DNA of 64,000 nt, taken from DASQHW01 sp038209365 (GTDB lineage Bacteria > Actinomycetota > Acidimicrobiia > IMCC26256 > PALSA-610). The DNA is taken from positions 21,590-85,589 of the forward strand of contig JBBQXS010000018.1 of the NCBI GenBank assembly GCA_038209365.1. Reading direction: 5' to 3'. Below, one piece after another: positions 18,127 to 26,826 of this stretch (the first letter of the stretch is position 1; each line of letters opens with the position of its first letter). Under the pieces are notes generated by a model. That model ran no database searches. It saw nothing but the letters and a program-made list of their open reading frames with translations, and had not been told where the DNA came from. The position numbers and the translations under genes are program-made.

Positions 18127-19552
18127 GCACGGGTGGGATTCGGTCGGCCCAGGGCCGCGCCTGCTCGAGCTGCGACGCGACGCGCAACAGCACGTCCTCG
18201 CGTCCGTAGGCGGCTTGCAGGTGCGAGCCGATCGGGAGCCCGTCGGCGTTCCAGTACAGCGGCAGCGAGATCGCGGGCTGGCCGGTCATGTTGGCGAGCG
18301 GCGTGAATGGCACGAACGTGCCGGCGCGGATGAACCCGAGCATCGGCTCCTCGGGTGTCTGGAACGTGCCGAGCGGCGCCGGCGGCTCGCCGAGCGTCGG
18401 GGTGAGCAAGAGGTCGTAGCCGGACGCGTGCCACTGCGCGACCTTGCGCCCCAGCTCCACCGCCGCGTGCTTGGCGTCGATGTAGTCGGGCGCGCTCACC
18501 GACCGTCCGATCTCGGCGAGCGTCCACGTGAGCGGCTCCACGTCCTCGGCGCTGACTTCCCGACCGACCTTCCGCTCCCAGTAGCGGATGTTGTACACGA
18601 GGTTCGCGGCCCAGAGCATGGTGAAGTGGTTGATGAGCGCGCTGTCGACGAGAGCGGGCGGGAAGGTCTCTTCAACGGTGTGCCCGAGCGATTCCAACAG
18701 CTCCGCGGTCTCGCGCGCCGCGGTGACACAGTCGGCATGGATCTCGCCGGTCTCGAGCGGGTTGTGCGTGAGCAGTCCGATGCGGAGCTTGCCGGGCGAT
18801 GCGCCGACCTCTTCGGCATAGAGACGCGCCGGGACGGGCGCGCAGACGGTGTCGCCGGTTGCGGCGCCCTGCAAGGCGTCGAGCACTCCCGCGGTATCGC
18901 GCACGCTGCGCGTCACGCACAGCTCGACAGGGAGGAGATCGTCGACCACGCTGAAGTCCGGCATGAGCGACGTGCGCCCGCGCGACGGTTTCAGCCCGAC
19001 GAGGCCGCAACAGCTGGCCGGGATCCGGATCGAACCGCCGCCGTCGTTCGCGTGGCCGACCGGCACGACGCCGGACGCGACCGCCGCGGCCGAACCACCG
19101 CTCGAACCGCCGGTCGTACGTCCGGTATCCCACGGGTTGCGGGTCGGTCCGTATGCGAGCGGTTCGGTGGTCGGCACGAGACCGAGCTCCGGCGTGTTCG
19201 TGCGGCCGATGCACACGAAGCCGGCGTCCAGGTATCGCTGCGCGAGTGCGTCGGTGTGGTCGGAGCGCCAGTTCGCGTCGCGCAGGAACTTCATGCCTTC
19301 GTGGATCGGGTCACCTTCGATGGCGGCGAACAGATCCTTCAACACCAGCGGCACGCCACGGAAGGGGCCATCGGGCAGCGCGCCGCGAGCCCGTGCTCGT
19401 GCCTGGTCGTAGAGCGGATGAATGATGGCGTGCAACTCGCCGTTGACCTTCTCGGCGCGCGCGATGGCGTCGTCGACGAGCTCGAGCGGCGAGGCGTCGC
19501 CCTTCCGCACCAGCTCGGCTAGCGCGGTCGCGTCGAGGTACGAGTCGGCCAT
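18119..19552 (-). CDS. Amidase signature family enzyme
   Basis: 477-residue serine amidase. The catalytic triad regions are present: the Lys in PLVLKDLFAA, and the cis-Ser and nucleophile Ser in the motif [17 protein letters not shown]. The double-glycine segment [19 protein letters not shown] is exact for the family. The downstream ATG of an ATGATG pair is chosen because AGGAG then sits four bases away. It is about as long as, and clearly homologous to, the next upstream gene, so the two arose by tandem duplication. It overlaps the DUF1446 gene by eight bases, making one transcription unit likely. The substrate amide is unknown. Confidence 0.94.
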   Translation of the reverse strand: MADSYLDATALAELVRKGDASPLELVDDAIARAEKVNGELHAIIHPLYDQARARARGALPDGPFRGVPLVLKDLFAAIEGDPIHEGMKFLRDANWRSDHTDALAQRYLDAGFVCIGRTNTPELGLVPTTEPLAYGPTRNPWDTGRTTGGSSGGSAAAVASGVVPVGHANDGGGSIRIPASCCGLVGLKPSRGRTSLMPDFSVVDDLLPVELCVTRSVRDTAGVLDALQGAATGDTVCAPVPARLYAEEVGASPGKLRIGLLTHNPLETGEIHADCVTAARETAELLESLGHTVEETFPPALVDSALINHFTMLWAANLVYNIRYWERKVGREVSAEDVEPLTWTLAEIGRSVSAPDYIDAKHAAVELGRKVAQWHASGYDLLLTPTLGEPPAPLGTFQTPEEPMLGFIRAGTFVPFTPLANMTGQPAISLPLYWNADGLPIGSHLQAAYGREDVLLRVASQLEQARPWADRIPPVHV

Positions 19553-19563
19553 CATTCTCCTTG

Positions 19564-20994
19564 TCACGCATGCAATGGCGGTCGGCGGTCGACCCACGGC
19601 GCGGTCCGTTCGATCTGCGCGGCGAGCCGGATCAGCACGTCTTCCCGGTACGGCGCGCCGACGAGTTGCACGCCGACCGGCAGCCCCGCCGGCGTCCAGT
19701 GCATCGGGACGGATGCCGCCGGCTGACCGGTGATGTTGAAGGGAGCGGTGAAGATGGCGAACGGCAGCAGCCGTGCGCCGTTGGTCTCCGGCCGGATGAG
19801 GTCGCCGAGCTCGGGCGGGGGCTCCGCGCAGGTCGGCGTGAGCAGGACGTCGAAGCCGTCGTCGAGCCACCAAGCGGTCGCGCGACGCGTCCACGCGTGC
19901 ATCTTCGAAAGCGTACGCACGTAGTTCCCGGCATCGAGTGCCGCGCTGCCCTCGAAGCTGGCCCACGTCGACGGTTCCATGTCGTCGGGAGCGAGGGGCC
20001 GGCCGATCTGGGCTTCGATCGCGAGGAGGTCGGCGCGCAGCGACGACAGCATCACGTGGCCGAACGTCTCGAGCGAGGCGCCGTCGTCGAGGGCGGCCGG
20101 CGCGTCGTCCACGACGGTGTGACCGAGGGACTCGAGCATCGCCGCCGCCTTGTCGACCGCGGCGACGCATTCGACGTCGACCTCGGCGAGATCGAGCGGC
20201 GCGCGACGTCGAACCCCGATGCGCAACTTGGCGGGAGACGTGTCCGCCTCTTCGGCGTAGGTCCGCACGGGCGGCGGCGCGGTGTACCAGTCGCCGGTCA
20301 TGTAGCCCGCCAGCACGTCGAGCGCGCCCGCGCTGTCCCTCACACTGCGGGTCACGACGTGACGCATCACGAGGCCTGCCCACGCCTCGGCCTCTTCGGG
20401 GCCGAGCGAGATGCGACCCCGCGAGGGCTTGAGCCCGAAGAGCCCGCAGTGGCTCGCCGGGATACGGATCGATCCGCCGCCGTCGCCCGCGTGCGCGATG
20501 GGCACCATGCCGCTGGCCACGGCGGCGCCCGAGCCACCGCTCGAACCGCCCGTACTGCGCGCGGGGTTCCACGGGTTGCGCGTCGGCCCGTAGGCCCGGG
20601 GCTCCGTCGTCGTCATCAACCCGAACTCCGGCGTGTTGGTCTTGCCGACGATCACGAAGCCCGCCGACTCCAGCTTCTCGAACAGGTAGCTCGTCACCGT
20701 CGCCTCGTTGCGACGCTCTTTCAACAACACGTTGCCGGCGTGATACGGCGCGCCGGCGAGTGTGCCGTCGAGGTCCTTCACGACGATCGGCACGCCGCGG
20801 AACGGCCCGTCCGGGAGACCCGCGTTCGCGACGGCGCGTGCCCGCTCGAACAAGGGATGGATGACCGCGTTCACATCGCCGTTCAGCTTCTCGATGCGCG
20901 CGATCGCGCCATCGACGAGCTCGAGCGGCGAAGCGTCCCCGTTCCGGACGAGTTCCGCTTGGGCGGTCGCGTCGAGGGCGGCGAGGTCGGTCAT
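19564..20994 (-). CDS. Amidase signature family enzyme, tandem paralogue
   Basis: 476 residues, paralogous along its whole length to the amidase that follows 11 bases downstream: both start with [15 protein letters not shown] and carry FRGVP, NTPE and SRGR segments. The catalytic Lys is in PIVVKDLDG and the nucleophile region is [18 protein letters not shown]. It differs in the substrate-facing middle ([15 protein letters not shown]), so the pair may handle different amides. The start is the ATG at 20994; an upstream in-frame extension lacks family similarity. It is the first gene of the minus-strand amidase-amidase-AtuA series. Confidence 0.94.
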   Translation of the reverse strand: MTDLAALDATAQAELVRNGDASPLELVDGAIARIEKLNGDVNAVIHPLFERARAVANAGLPDGPFRGVPIVVKDLDGTLAGAPYHAGNVLLKERRNEATVTSYLFEKLESAGFVIVGKTNTPEFGLMTTTEPRAYGPTRNPWNPARSTGGSSGGSGAAVASGMVPIAHAGDGGGSIRIPASHCGLFGLKPSRGRISLGPEEAEAWAGLVMRHVVTRSVRDSAGALDVLAGYMTGDWYTAPPPVRTYAEEADTSPAKLRIGVRRRAPLDLAEVDVECVAAVDKAAAMLESLGHTVVDDAPAALDDGASLETFGHVMLSSLRADLLAIEAQIGRPLAPDDMEPSTWASFEGSAALDAGNYVRTLSKMHAWTRRATAWWLDDGFDVLLTPTCAEPPPELGDLIRPETNGARLLPFAIFTAPFNITGQPAASVPMHWTPAGLPVGVQLVGAPYREDVLIRLAAQIERTAPWVDRRPPLHA

Positions 20995-21058
20995 GGACGC
21001 ACGGTAGCCCGGCCCCTGCAACGGACGCGAGCCCCTCGTCGATTTTGCGCCTCGCGTC

Positions 21059-22072
21059 TCAGCAATCCCAGCCGCGCAGATCTACCGGCCACTGGTCGAC
21101 GACGCGCGCGTCCAGGCCGGGACCTTCCGCGATGTGCAGCCGTTCGTGCATGGCAACCGTCGGGTCGACGTGCGCGGGCCATACGAGCACGCGGTCGCCG
21201 ACGCGCACCGTCGTCCCGGACGCGAACGTGATGTGCTCGTCGGAGCAGAACCACACGGTGCCGTCCTCCACGGTCGGGTTGCCGTGGTCCATGCTGTGTG
21301 CCTTCAACCCGCAGTCGGCAACCGCCCACTGATCTCCGGCATGGATGACCGTCGCCGCGATCGCGAGCGCGGGAACGAACGGCATGCCCAGCTTCGAGTA
21401 CGCGGCGTCCATCAACGCGTAGGAGCCGGCTTGGATCTCGGTCGCGGCGGTGTTGATGTCGTAGGTGCCGGTGCCGCCGGCCGAGACCACGTCACCGCCG
21501 ACGTCCGCGTGCGCAGCGAGCAATTGCATCATCGCGGCGTCGGTCTTCGCCGTGCGCTCGCCTCGCTCCTCGAGTCCGACCACGTGACCCTCGTATCCCA
21601 TCACGCCGCGTACGGAGAGCCCCGCGTCGCGAGCGCGCGCCGCGATGCGCGCCGCGTCGGCGGGTGCGCAGCCGCAGCGAGGCATCCCGACATTGACATC
21701 GACGAGCACCTCGCGGATGCCGTTGGCCGCGGCCGCATCGACGGTCGCGTCGCTGTCCACGGCGACCGTGACGCGGGCGCCGCAGTCGGCCATCGCGCGC
21801 AGCCGAGACGTATCCGCGATCTCGTTTGCCAGCAGCAGGTCGTCGGCCAGACCGGCACGACCCATGCCGATGATCTCGCGCGGCGTCGCGCACGTGAAGC
21901 TCGTATGGCCGCGCGCCGCTTGCTCCCGCGCCAGCGCCGTGCACTTGTGCGCCTTGACGTGCGGTCGCAACCGGCGCCCTGGCAACGCGGCGGTCATGGC
22001 CTCGAGATTGTGCGCCAGCGCGGCGCCGTCGACGACGAGCGCCGGTGTCGGGAGGTCGGCGGCCAGCGTCAT
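21059..22072 (-). CDS. D-threonine aldolase/D-serine dehydratase-like PLP enzyme
   Basis: 337-residue fold-type III PLP protein of the alanine racemase N-terminal superfamily. The N-terminal LPTPALVVDGAALAHNLEAM and the Schiff-base lysine in RPHVKAHKCTALA are the hallmark. The C-terminal beta domain ends with the metal-site type segment CSDEHITF, the His-containing motif seen in D-threonine aldolase and DSD1-like enzymes. Reaction: probable cleavage or dehydration of a D-hydroxy-amino acid. The start is the ATG at 22072. It diverges from the next gene by 16 bases and lies 64 bases before the first amidase on the same strand. Confidence 0.85.
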   Translation of the reverse strand: MTLAADLPTPALVVDGAALAHNLEAMTAALPGRRLRPHVKAHKCTALAREQAARGHTSFTCATPREIIGMGRAGLADDLLLANEIADTSRLRAMADCGARVTVAVDSDATVDAAAANGIREVLVDVNVGMPRCGCAPADAARIAARARDAGLSVRGVMGYEGHVVGLEERGERTAKTDAAMMQLLAAHADVGGDVVSAGGTGTYDINTAATEIQAGSYALMDAAYSKLGMPFVPALAIAATVIHAGDQWAVADCGLKAHSMDHGNPTVEDGTVWFCSDEHITFASGTTVRVGDRVLVWPAHVDPTVAMHERLHIAEGPGLDARVVDQWPVDLRGWDC

Positions 22073-22088
22073 TGCGCGAGGATGGCAC

Positions 22089-22463
22089 GTGTCTCCGATC
22101 CCTGCCGAAGCCCGAGCACCGACAACTCGCGACTGGCACACGCACGAATTGCCCGCGACGCCTCAGCGCGACTTCCTGATCCCGGCGCAGCGCTGGGTCG
22201 AGGCGCCACCCGAGCTGCACGCGCTCGGCACCGACCTCGGCGTCGATCTCGTCGCGTACAAGCGGCGCATCGGGCGCTACCTGTTGTGGCGGGCGGGCCC
22301 GGCGGTGCGGGCCGATGCCCGCTACATGGCGATCGCCGCGGACGACGGCACGGAGCGATGGACCTTTCGCCTGTTCGCCGACGGCCACGGCGAGGGCGCG
22401 GCCCCCGACGGTCGCGTGCACACACGATTCCGCACGTGGAAAGAGGCGTTGCGTGACTCCTGA
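22089..22463 (+). CDS. Small conserved-looking protein, function unknown
   Basis: About 124 residues from a GTG at 22089, the only good start that keeps the whole coding-like frame. The C-terminal half has regular alternating hydrophobic and charged residues (YKRRIGRYLLWRAGPAV, then YMAIAADDGTERWTFRLFAD), suggesting a compact alpha/beta fold. No motif is recognised. It overlaps the methyltransferase that follows by 11 bases, so the two are probably translated together. Codon use matches its neighbours. Confidence 0.6.
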   Translation: MSPIPAEARAPTTRDWHTHELPATPQRDFLIPAQRWVEAPPELHALGTDLGVDLVAYKRRIGRYLLWRAGPAVRADARYMAIAADDGTERWTFRLFADGHGEGAAPDGRVHTRFRTWKEALRDS

Positions 22464-23214
22464 GAACCCCTTCGCGGCAACCGACGTGGGCCACGTGTAT
22501 GCCCGTGGGCGCCCGTTCCACCATCCTCGCTCGCTCGCACGGATTCGCGCCATCGTGGGAGATGCCCCGCTGACGCGAGCCCTCGATGTCGCGTGCGGCA
22601 CCGGCATGTCGACGATCGCCCTGGCCGAGCACTCCCCGGTGGCCGTCGGCATCGACGTGTCGCGGGAGATGCTCCGTGCCGCCCAGTCGACGGATGGCGC
22701 CGCGTTCATGCTCGCGAGCGCGGAGCGGTTGCCGTTCGCCGACGATTCTCTGGACGCGGTGACGTGCTGTTCGGGCGTGCACTGGTTCGACCAGCAGCGC
22801 TTCTTCGCGGAGCTCCGGCGCGTTCTCCGACACGACGGCTGGGTCGGACTGTACGACCACTACTTTCTCGGAGAGATGGTCGACGTCCCCGCGTTCGCCG
22901 AATGGACGCGTGCCGCGCTCGAGACGTTTCCGCTGCCGGATCGAAACCCCCAGGTCGGCGACCCGCGCGCCGCGACCCCTGACGGTTTCGAGAAGATCGG
23001 CGACGAATTCTTCGGCGACGACATCGAGATGACACACGACGGCCTTGCCGACTATCAGCTCACGATCAGCAACTTCGTCGCGGCGGCGGAGCGGGGGAGG
23101 TCGCGCGCAGAGCTGCGAGCGTGGTTGCTCGAATCGACGGCGCCACTGTTCGAGGGCGCGTCGACGCGCGTCTTGCGCTTCCTCGGCTCCATCACGTGCC
23201 TACGACCCGCGTAG
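22453..23214 (+). CDS. SAM-dependent class I methyltransferase
   Basis: 253 residues. SAM motif I is LDVACGTGMSTIAL, followed by VGIDVSREML (acidic end of strand 2) and AERLPFADDSLDAVTCCSGVHWF, giving a Methyltransf_11-type core. The C-terminal part is a variable lid. The acceptor is unknown. The GTG at 22453 overlaps the preceding small gene by 11 bases. It converges on menE with a 15-base overlap, so although it borders the menaquinone genes it is transcribed towards them and is not obviously part of that set; menG/ubiE is supplied elsewhere in the window. Confidence 0.88.
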   Translation: MTPENPFAATDVGHVYARGRPFHHPRSLARIRAIVGDAPLTRALDVACGTGMSTIALAEHSPVAVGIDVSREMLRAAQSTDGAAFMLASAERLPFADDSLDAVTCCSGVHWFDQQRFFAELRRVLRHDGWVGLYDHYFLGEMVDVPAFAEWTRAALETFPLPDRNPQVGDPRAATPDGFEKIGDEFFGDDIEMTHDGLADYQLTISNFVAAAERGRSRAELRAWLLESTAPLFEGASTRVLRFLGSITCLRPA

Positions 23215-24333
23215 GAGCCGTCGCAACGGCTTCCCGCTCGCTGTACGCGGGATCTCGTCCACGAGACGAACCTCTCGCGGCAGCTTCGCCGCACTGAGTT
23301 CCCCGCGCGCATGGGCCCGAAGGTCCTCGACCGTCGGTGCTGCGCCGGGCGACGGCACCACGAACGCGACGACGCGTTCGCCCCATTCGTCGTCGGGCGT
23401 GCCGACGACGCAGACATCCCGCACGGCGGGCGACGTCATCAGCACCCCTTCGATCTCGGTCGGGCTGACGTTGACGCCGCCGGTGATCACGATGTCCTTC
23501 AACCGTTCGACCACCCGCAGCCGTCCGTCATCCATCGTGCCGGCGTCTCCGGTGTGCAGCCAACCCTCACGCGTGAGCACCTCGGCGGTCCGGGTCGCGT
23601 CCAGCCGGTAGCCGCGCATCACCATCGCGCCCCGAACCAGGATCTCCGCGTCATCGGCGAGCCGCACGTCGGCGCCCGCGATCGGCACGCCGTCGAGCGC
23701 GAAGCCTCCCCAGGTCTCGGAGAGCCCGTACGCGTCGACGACCGCTATCCCGTCCGCTTCGGCGCGAGCGCGCAGTGACGCGGGGCACGGCGCACCGCCG
23801 ACGATGACGCAGCGGAACTCGTGCAACGGCGCGCCGGCGTCGAGCATCCGGCGCAGCGCCGTCGGCACGAGAGACACGATCGACGTGTCATCGGTGCGCG
23901 GAGACGCCGCGACGCGCGCGACGTCGAAACTGTCGTGCACCGTGCAGGGCACGCCCGTGACGTACGAACGCGCCACGATCGCGAGGCTCGCGACGTGGTG
24001 CAAGGGCAGACACGCGAGCCAGCGGTCGCCCGGCCCGGCATCGAGCCCGTCGGAGTAGCCCCGGCCCATCGCCTCCATGCCCGGACGCGTCAGCTCGGCG
24101 CCCTTCGGCTCGCCGGCGGTGCCACTAGTCACGACGACGGCTGCGGTGTCCGCGGCGACGGGCACGCGTCCGGGTTGAAGGCGCTCGAGGAGCAGATCGA
24201 GCTCGCGGCGGGCGAGCTTCGGGTTCAGCGCCAGGACGGCCTTGCCGTCGTCCCACAGGCGCCGGGCCGCGTCGGCGAGCTCCCGGCCCGCACCCGCGAC
24301 CGCGACCAGCTCGGTTTCGTCCGCGGCCGGCAT
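23200..24333 (-). CDS. menE: o-Succinylbenzoate--CoA ligase (MenE-like AMP-forming ligase)
   Basis: Activates o-succinylbenzoate to its CoA ester in menaquinone synthesis. It is a 377-residue member of the adenylate-forming family, short as is usual for actinobacterial MenE. The P-loop is [16 protein letters not shown], then [12 protein letters not shown] (A5), GWLHTGDAG (A7), the hinge [15 protein letters not shown] (A8) and the C-terminal catalytic lysine in [13 protein letters not shown]. It is divergent from menB and lies beside menB, menA, menH and menD, which decides the assignment over a generic acyl-CoA ligase. A TACGGT possible -10 lies 3' of the shared palindrome on this strand. Confidence 0.88.
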   Translation of the reverse strand: MPAADETELVAVAGAGRELADAARRLWDDGKAVLALNPKLARRELDLLLERLQPGRVPVAADTAAVVVTSGTAGEPKGAELTRPGMEAMGRGYSDGLDAGPGDRWLACLPLHHVASLAIVARSYVTGVPCTVHDSFDVARVAASPRTDDTSIVSLVPTALRRMLDAGAPLHEFRCVIVGGAPCPASLRARAEADGIAVVDAYGLSETWGGFALDGVPIAGADVRLADDAEILVRGAMVMRGYRLDATRTAEVLTREGWLHTGDAGTMDDGRLRVVERLKDIVITGGVNVSPTEIEGVLMTSPAVRDVCVVGTPDDEWGERVVAFVVPSPGAAPTVEDLRAHARGELSAAKLPREVRLVDEIPRTASGKPLRRLLRGS

Positions 24334-24350
24334 CGTCGGTACCCTAACCG

Positions 24351-24372
24351 TAGGAGTGATCGCTCCCAGAAT
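24351..24372. promoter_or_regulatory. Palindromic operator in the menE/menB divergent promoter
   Basis: Core GGAGTGATCGCTCC, an inverted repeat (GGAG-n-GATC-n-CTCC) flanked by TA on the left and CAGAAT on the right. The 22-base element matches the one upstream of merR at 32682-32703 at 21 positions. In the menB direction CAGAAT just after the CTCC arm is a possible -10, and on the other strand TACGGT takes the same place for menE. An operator sitting in a promoter spacer is the usual MerR-family layout. That MerR binds here is inference from the shared element. Confidence 0.6.
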
Positions 24373-24399
24373 GAGTGCTCCCGTGAAAGGGATGAGCCA

Positions 24400-25248
24400 A
24401 TGGAGACCGGCGTGCAGATCCGGGCCGGCGCGGACTGGAAGCCGCAGACCCCCGACGGCTTCACCGACGTGTCGTACGAGACGGCCGAAGGCATCGCCAA
24501 GATCACGATCCGCCGGCCCGAGGTGCGCAATGCATTTCGTCCCCGCACCTTGTTCGAGCTGCGTGACGCGTTCGAGGTCGCTCGCGACGATCCCGAGATC
24601 GGCGTCATCATCCTCACCGGCGAGGGCACCGAGGCGTTCTGCTCGGGGGGTGACCAGCGCGTGCGCGGCGACGACGGGTACCAGGACGACAAGGGCATCG
24701 GGCGTCTGAACGTGCTCGATCTCCAGATACAGATCCGTCGGCTGCCCAAGCCCGTCATCGCGATGGTCGCGGGCTACGCGATCGGTGGCGGGCACGTGCT
24801 GCACATCGTGTGCGATCTCACGATCGCCGCCGACAACGCGCGCTTCGGACAGACCGGCCCGCGCGTCGGCAGCTTCGACGGTGGATACGGCTCCGGGCTG
24901 CTGGCGCGCATTGTCGGTCAGAAGAAGGCGCGGGAGATCTGGTACCTGTGCGAACAGTACGACGCGCAGGCGGCCGCCGAGATGGGTCTGGTGAACAAGG
25001 TGGTGCCGCTCGCCGACCTCGAAGCAGAGACCGTGGCATGGGCGCGCCGCATGCTCGAGCACTCCCCGCTCGCGCTGCGCATGCTGAAGGCGTCGCTGAA
25101 CGCGGCCGACGACGGTCTCGCGGGCATCCAGCAGCTCGCGGGTGATGCCACGCTCCTCTACTACATGAGCGAGGAGGCGCAGGAGGGCAAGAACGCCTAC
25201 CTCGAGAAGCGCACGCCCGCCTTCGACCGATACCCCAAGCGCCCGTGA
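24400..25248 (+). CDS. menB: 1,4-Dihydroxy-2-naphthoyl-CoA synthase
   Basis: Closes the second ring of menaquinone by Dieckmann-type condensation of o-succinylbenzoyl-CoA. 282 residues of the crotonase fold. The family-specific pieces are present: [27 protein letters not shown] at 80-94 (oxyanion hole), [20 protein letters not shown], and [10 protein letters not shown] at 157-166 with the catalytic Asp at 160. The ATG at 24400 is preceded by GAAAGGGA. It is the first gene of the plus-strand menB-menA pair (GTGA overlap) and is controlled from the region holding the palindrome at 24351. Confidence 0.96.
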   Translation: METGVQIRAGADWKPQTPDGFTDVSYETAEGIAKITIRRPEVRNAFRPRTLFELRDAFEVARDDPEIGVIILTGEGTEAFCSGGDQRVRGDDGYQDDKGIGRLNVLDLQIQIRRLPKPVIAMVAGYAIGGGHVLHIVCDLTIAADNARFGQTGPRVGSFDGGYGSGLLARIVGQKKAREIWYLCEQYDAQAAAEMGLVNKVVPLADLEAETVAWARRMLEHSPLALRMLKASLNAADDGLAGIQQLAGDATLLYYMSEEAQEGKNAYLEKRTPAFDRYPKRP

Positions 25249-26114
25249 CCACGGCGCGGCTCTGGTACGAGGGCGCGCGGCCCAAGACGTTGGGCGCGGC
25301 CGTGTCGCCGGTACTGGTCGGCACCGCCGCGGGGTCGCTCGCCGGCGCCACGAACTGGACGCGCGCCGCAGCGGCGCTCGTTGTCGCCGTAGCCCTCCAG
25401 GTCGGCGTCAACTACGCCAACGACTATTCCGACGGCGTCCGTGGCACCGACGCGAACCGTCGCGGGCCCGTGCGCCTCACGGCAACCGGGCTGGCGACGC
25501 CGCACGCGGTGCGCACCGCGGCGGCATGCGCGTTCGCCGTTGCGGCGATCGTCGGCGGAGTGCTCTCCGTGGTGGTCAACCCGTGGCTGTTGCTCCTCGG
25601 TGTGGCCGCAATCGGTGCCGCAGTCACGTACACCGGCGGGCCGAAGCCCTACGGCTACATCGGCCTCGGCGAGGTGATGGTGCTCGTGTTCTTCGGATTC
25701 GTCGCCACCGTGGGCAGCGCGTACGTGCAGCACGAGCGCATCCCGGCCGCCGCATGGTTCGGAGCGCTCGCCGTCGGGCTTCCCGCGTGCGGCATCCTGC
25801 TCGCGAACAACATCCGCGACGCCGAGAGCGATCGCCTCGCCGGCAAGCGCACGATTGCCGTCCGCGTCGGCGTTGCTCCGGCGCGCGCGCTCTACGCCGG
25901 CTGCCTCGCCGGCGCGCTCGTCGCAGTCGCGGTGGCAGCGGCGTTCGAGCCGTACGCGCTGCTCGCCCTCTTCGCCGCGCCACTCGCGGTTCGCCCCGTC
26001 CGCAACGTGAGGACGCGATCCGATCCACCGTCGTTGATCGCCGCGCTCGTCGGTACGGTCCGCTTCCAGCTCGCGCTCGCGGTGCTCCTCGCCTTCGGCT
26101 TCTGGATCAGCTAG
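25245..26114 (+). CDS. menA: 1,4-Dihydroxy-2-naphthoate polyprenyltransferase
   Basis: Attaches the polyprenyl chain to dihydroxynaphthoate at the membrane. 289 residues, UbiA superfamily, with eight or nine hydrophobic helices. The first Asp-rich motif [14 protein letters not shown] is at 56-69; the second, [18 protein letters not shown], is near 185-203. The N-terminal [19 protein letters not shown] is typical of MenA. It starts with GTG, overlapping the menB stop as GTGA. Its stop overlaps the convergent menH stop by four bases. Confidence 0.95.
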   Translation: MTTARLWYEGARPKTLGAAVSPVLVGTAAGSLAGATNWTRAAAALVVAVALQVGVNYANDYSDGVRGTDANRRGPVRLTATGLATPHAVRTAAACAFAVAAIVGGVLSVVVNPWLLLLGVAAIGAAVTYTGGPKPYGYIGLGEVMVLVFFGFVATVGSAYVQHERIPAAAWFGALAVGLPACGILLANNIRDAESDRLAGKRTIAVRVGVAPARALYAGCLAGALVAVAVAAAFEPYALLALFAAPLAVRPVRNVRTRSDPPSLIAALVGTVRFQLALAVLLAFGFWIS

Positions 26115-26809
26115 CCGTGTTCCGCCGCGAACGCCCCGATGAAGCCGGCGAGCGCCGCGGGCTGTTCGAGGGGCAGCGAGTGGCCGCCCTCGAGACGCGC
26201 GTGCTCGGCCCGGCTTCCGATCCGTCCGACCATCTGCGCGGCGATCACCTCGTAGCTCCTGTCGAGCGTGCCGGTCACGAGCGCGACCGGCATCGTGAGG
26301 TCGGTGAGCTCCTCCCACATCGGTTCCATCACACCCGTGCCGAGCACGCGCAGGCAATGTGTGAGGTGGCGCGCGGGAAGCAGTGCGCGCTCGGCGAGGC
26401 CGGGCGCGTCGGGCGGCACGGTCGCGAACAATGGCTGGGCGAGCCAGCGCTCGAGGAAGGCATCGACACCATCGCGCTCGATCGAGCTCGCGAGCTGCTC
26501 GTCGGAGGCGACGCGCGCTCGTCGCGTCGCGTCGTCAACGATGCCCGGTGTCGCGCTCACGAGCACCAGCCCGGGCACCAGGTGCGGATGATCGAGCGCG
26601 AGCCGCAGGCACAGCCGCCCGCCCATGGAGTAACCGACGTACACCGCGCGTTGCCCGCGCGCGGCGATCGCGTCGGCGGTCGCGCCGAACGTCTCGCGGA
26701 CGGGCACGTCGAGCGCGACAACGTCGCACGTCGCGTCCAGGATGCCGCGGACACCATCCCACGAGCTCGCCGTCTGCGTGAAGCCCGGAACGAGCACCAC
26801 CTTCGTCAC
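26111..26809 (-). CDS. menH: Alpha/beta hydrolase, probable SHCHC synthase (MenH)
   Basis: Predicted to eliminate pyruvate from SEPHCHC to give SHCHC in menaquinone synthesis. 232 residues with nucleophile S61 in VGYSMGGRLCLRLAL (the GYSMGGR form typical of MenH), oxyanion segment VLVPGFTQTASSWD, Asp in TGTLDRSYEV and His in LEGGHSLPLEQP. It lies between menA and menD, divergent from menD by 17 bases, which supports MenH over a general hydrolase. It starts with GTG at 26809. Confidence 0.85.
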   Translation of the reverse strand: MTKVVLVPGFTQTASSWDGVRGILDATCDVVALDVPVRETFGATADAIAARGQRAVYVGYSMGGRLCLRLALDHPHLVPGLVLVSATPGIVDDATRRARVASDEQLASSIERDGVDAFLERWLAQPLFATVPPDAPGLAERALLPARHLTHCLRVLGTGVMEPMWEELTDLTMPVALVTGTLDRSYEVIAAQMVGRIGSRAEHARLEGGHSLPLEQPAALAGFIGAFAAEHG

Positions 26810-26826
26810 GAGAGCATTGTGGCGCG

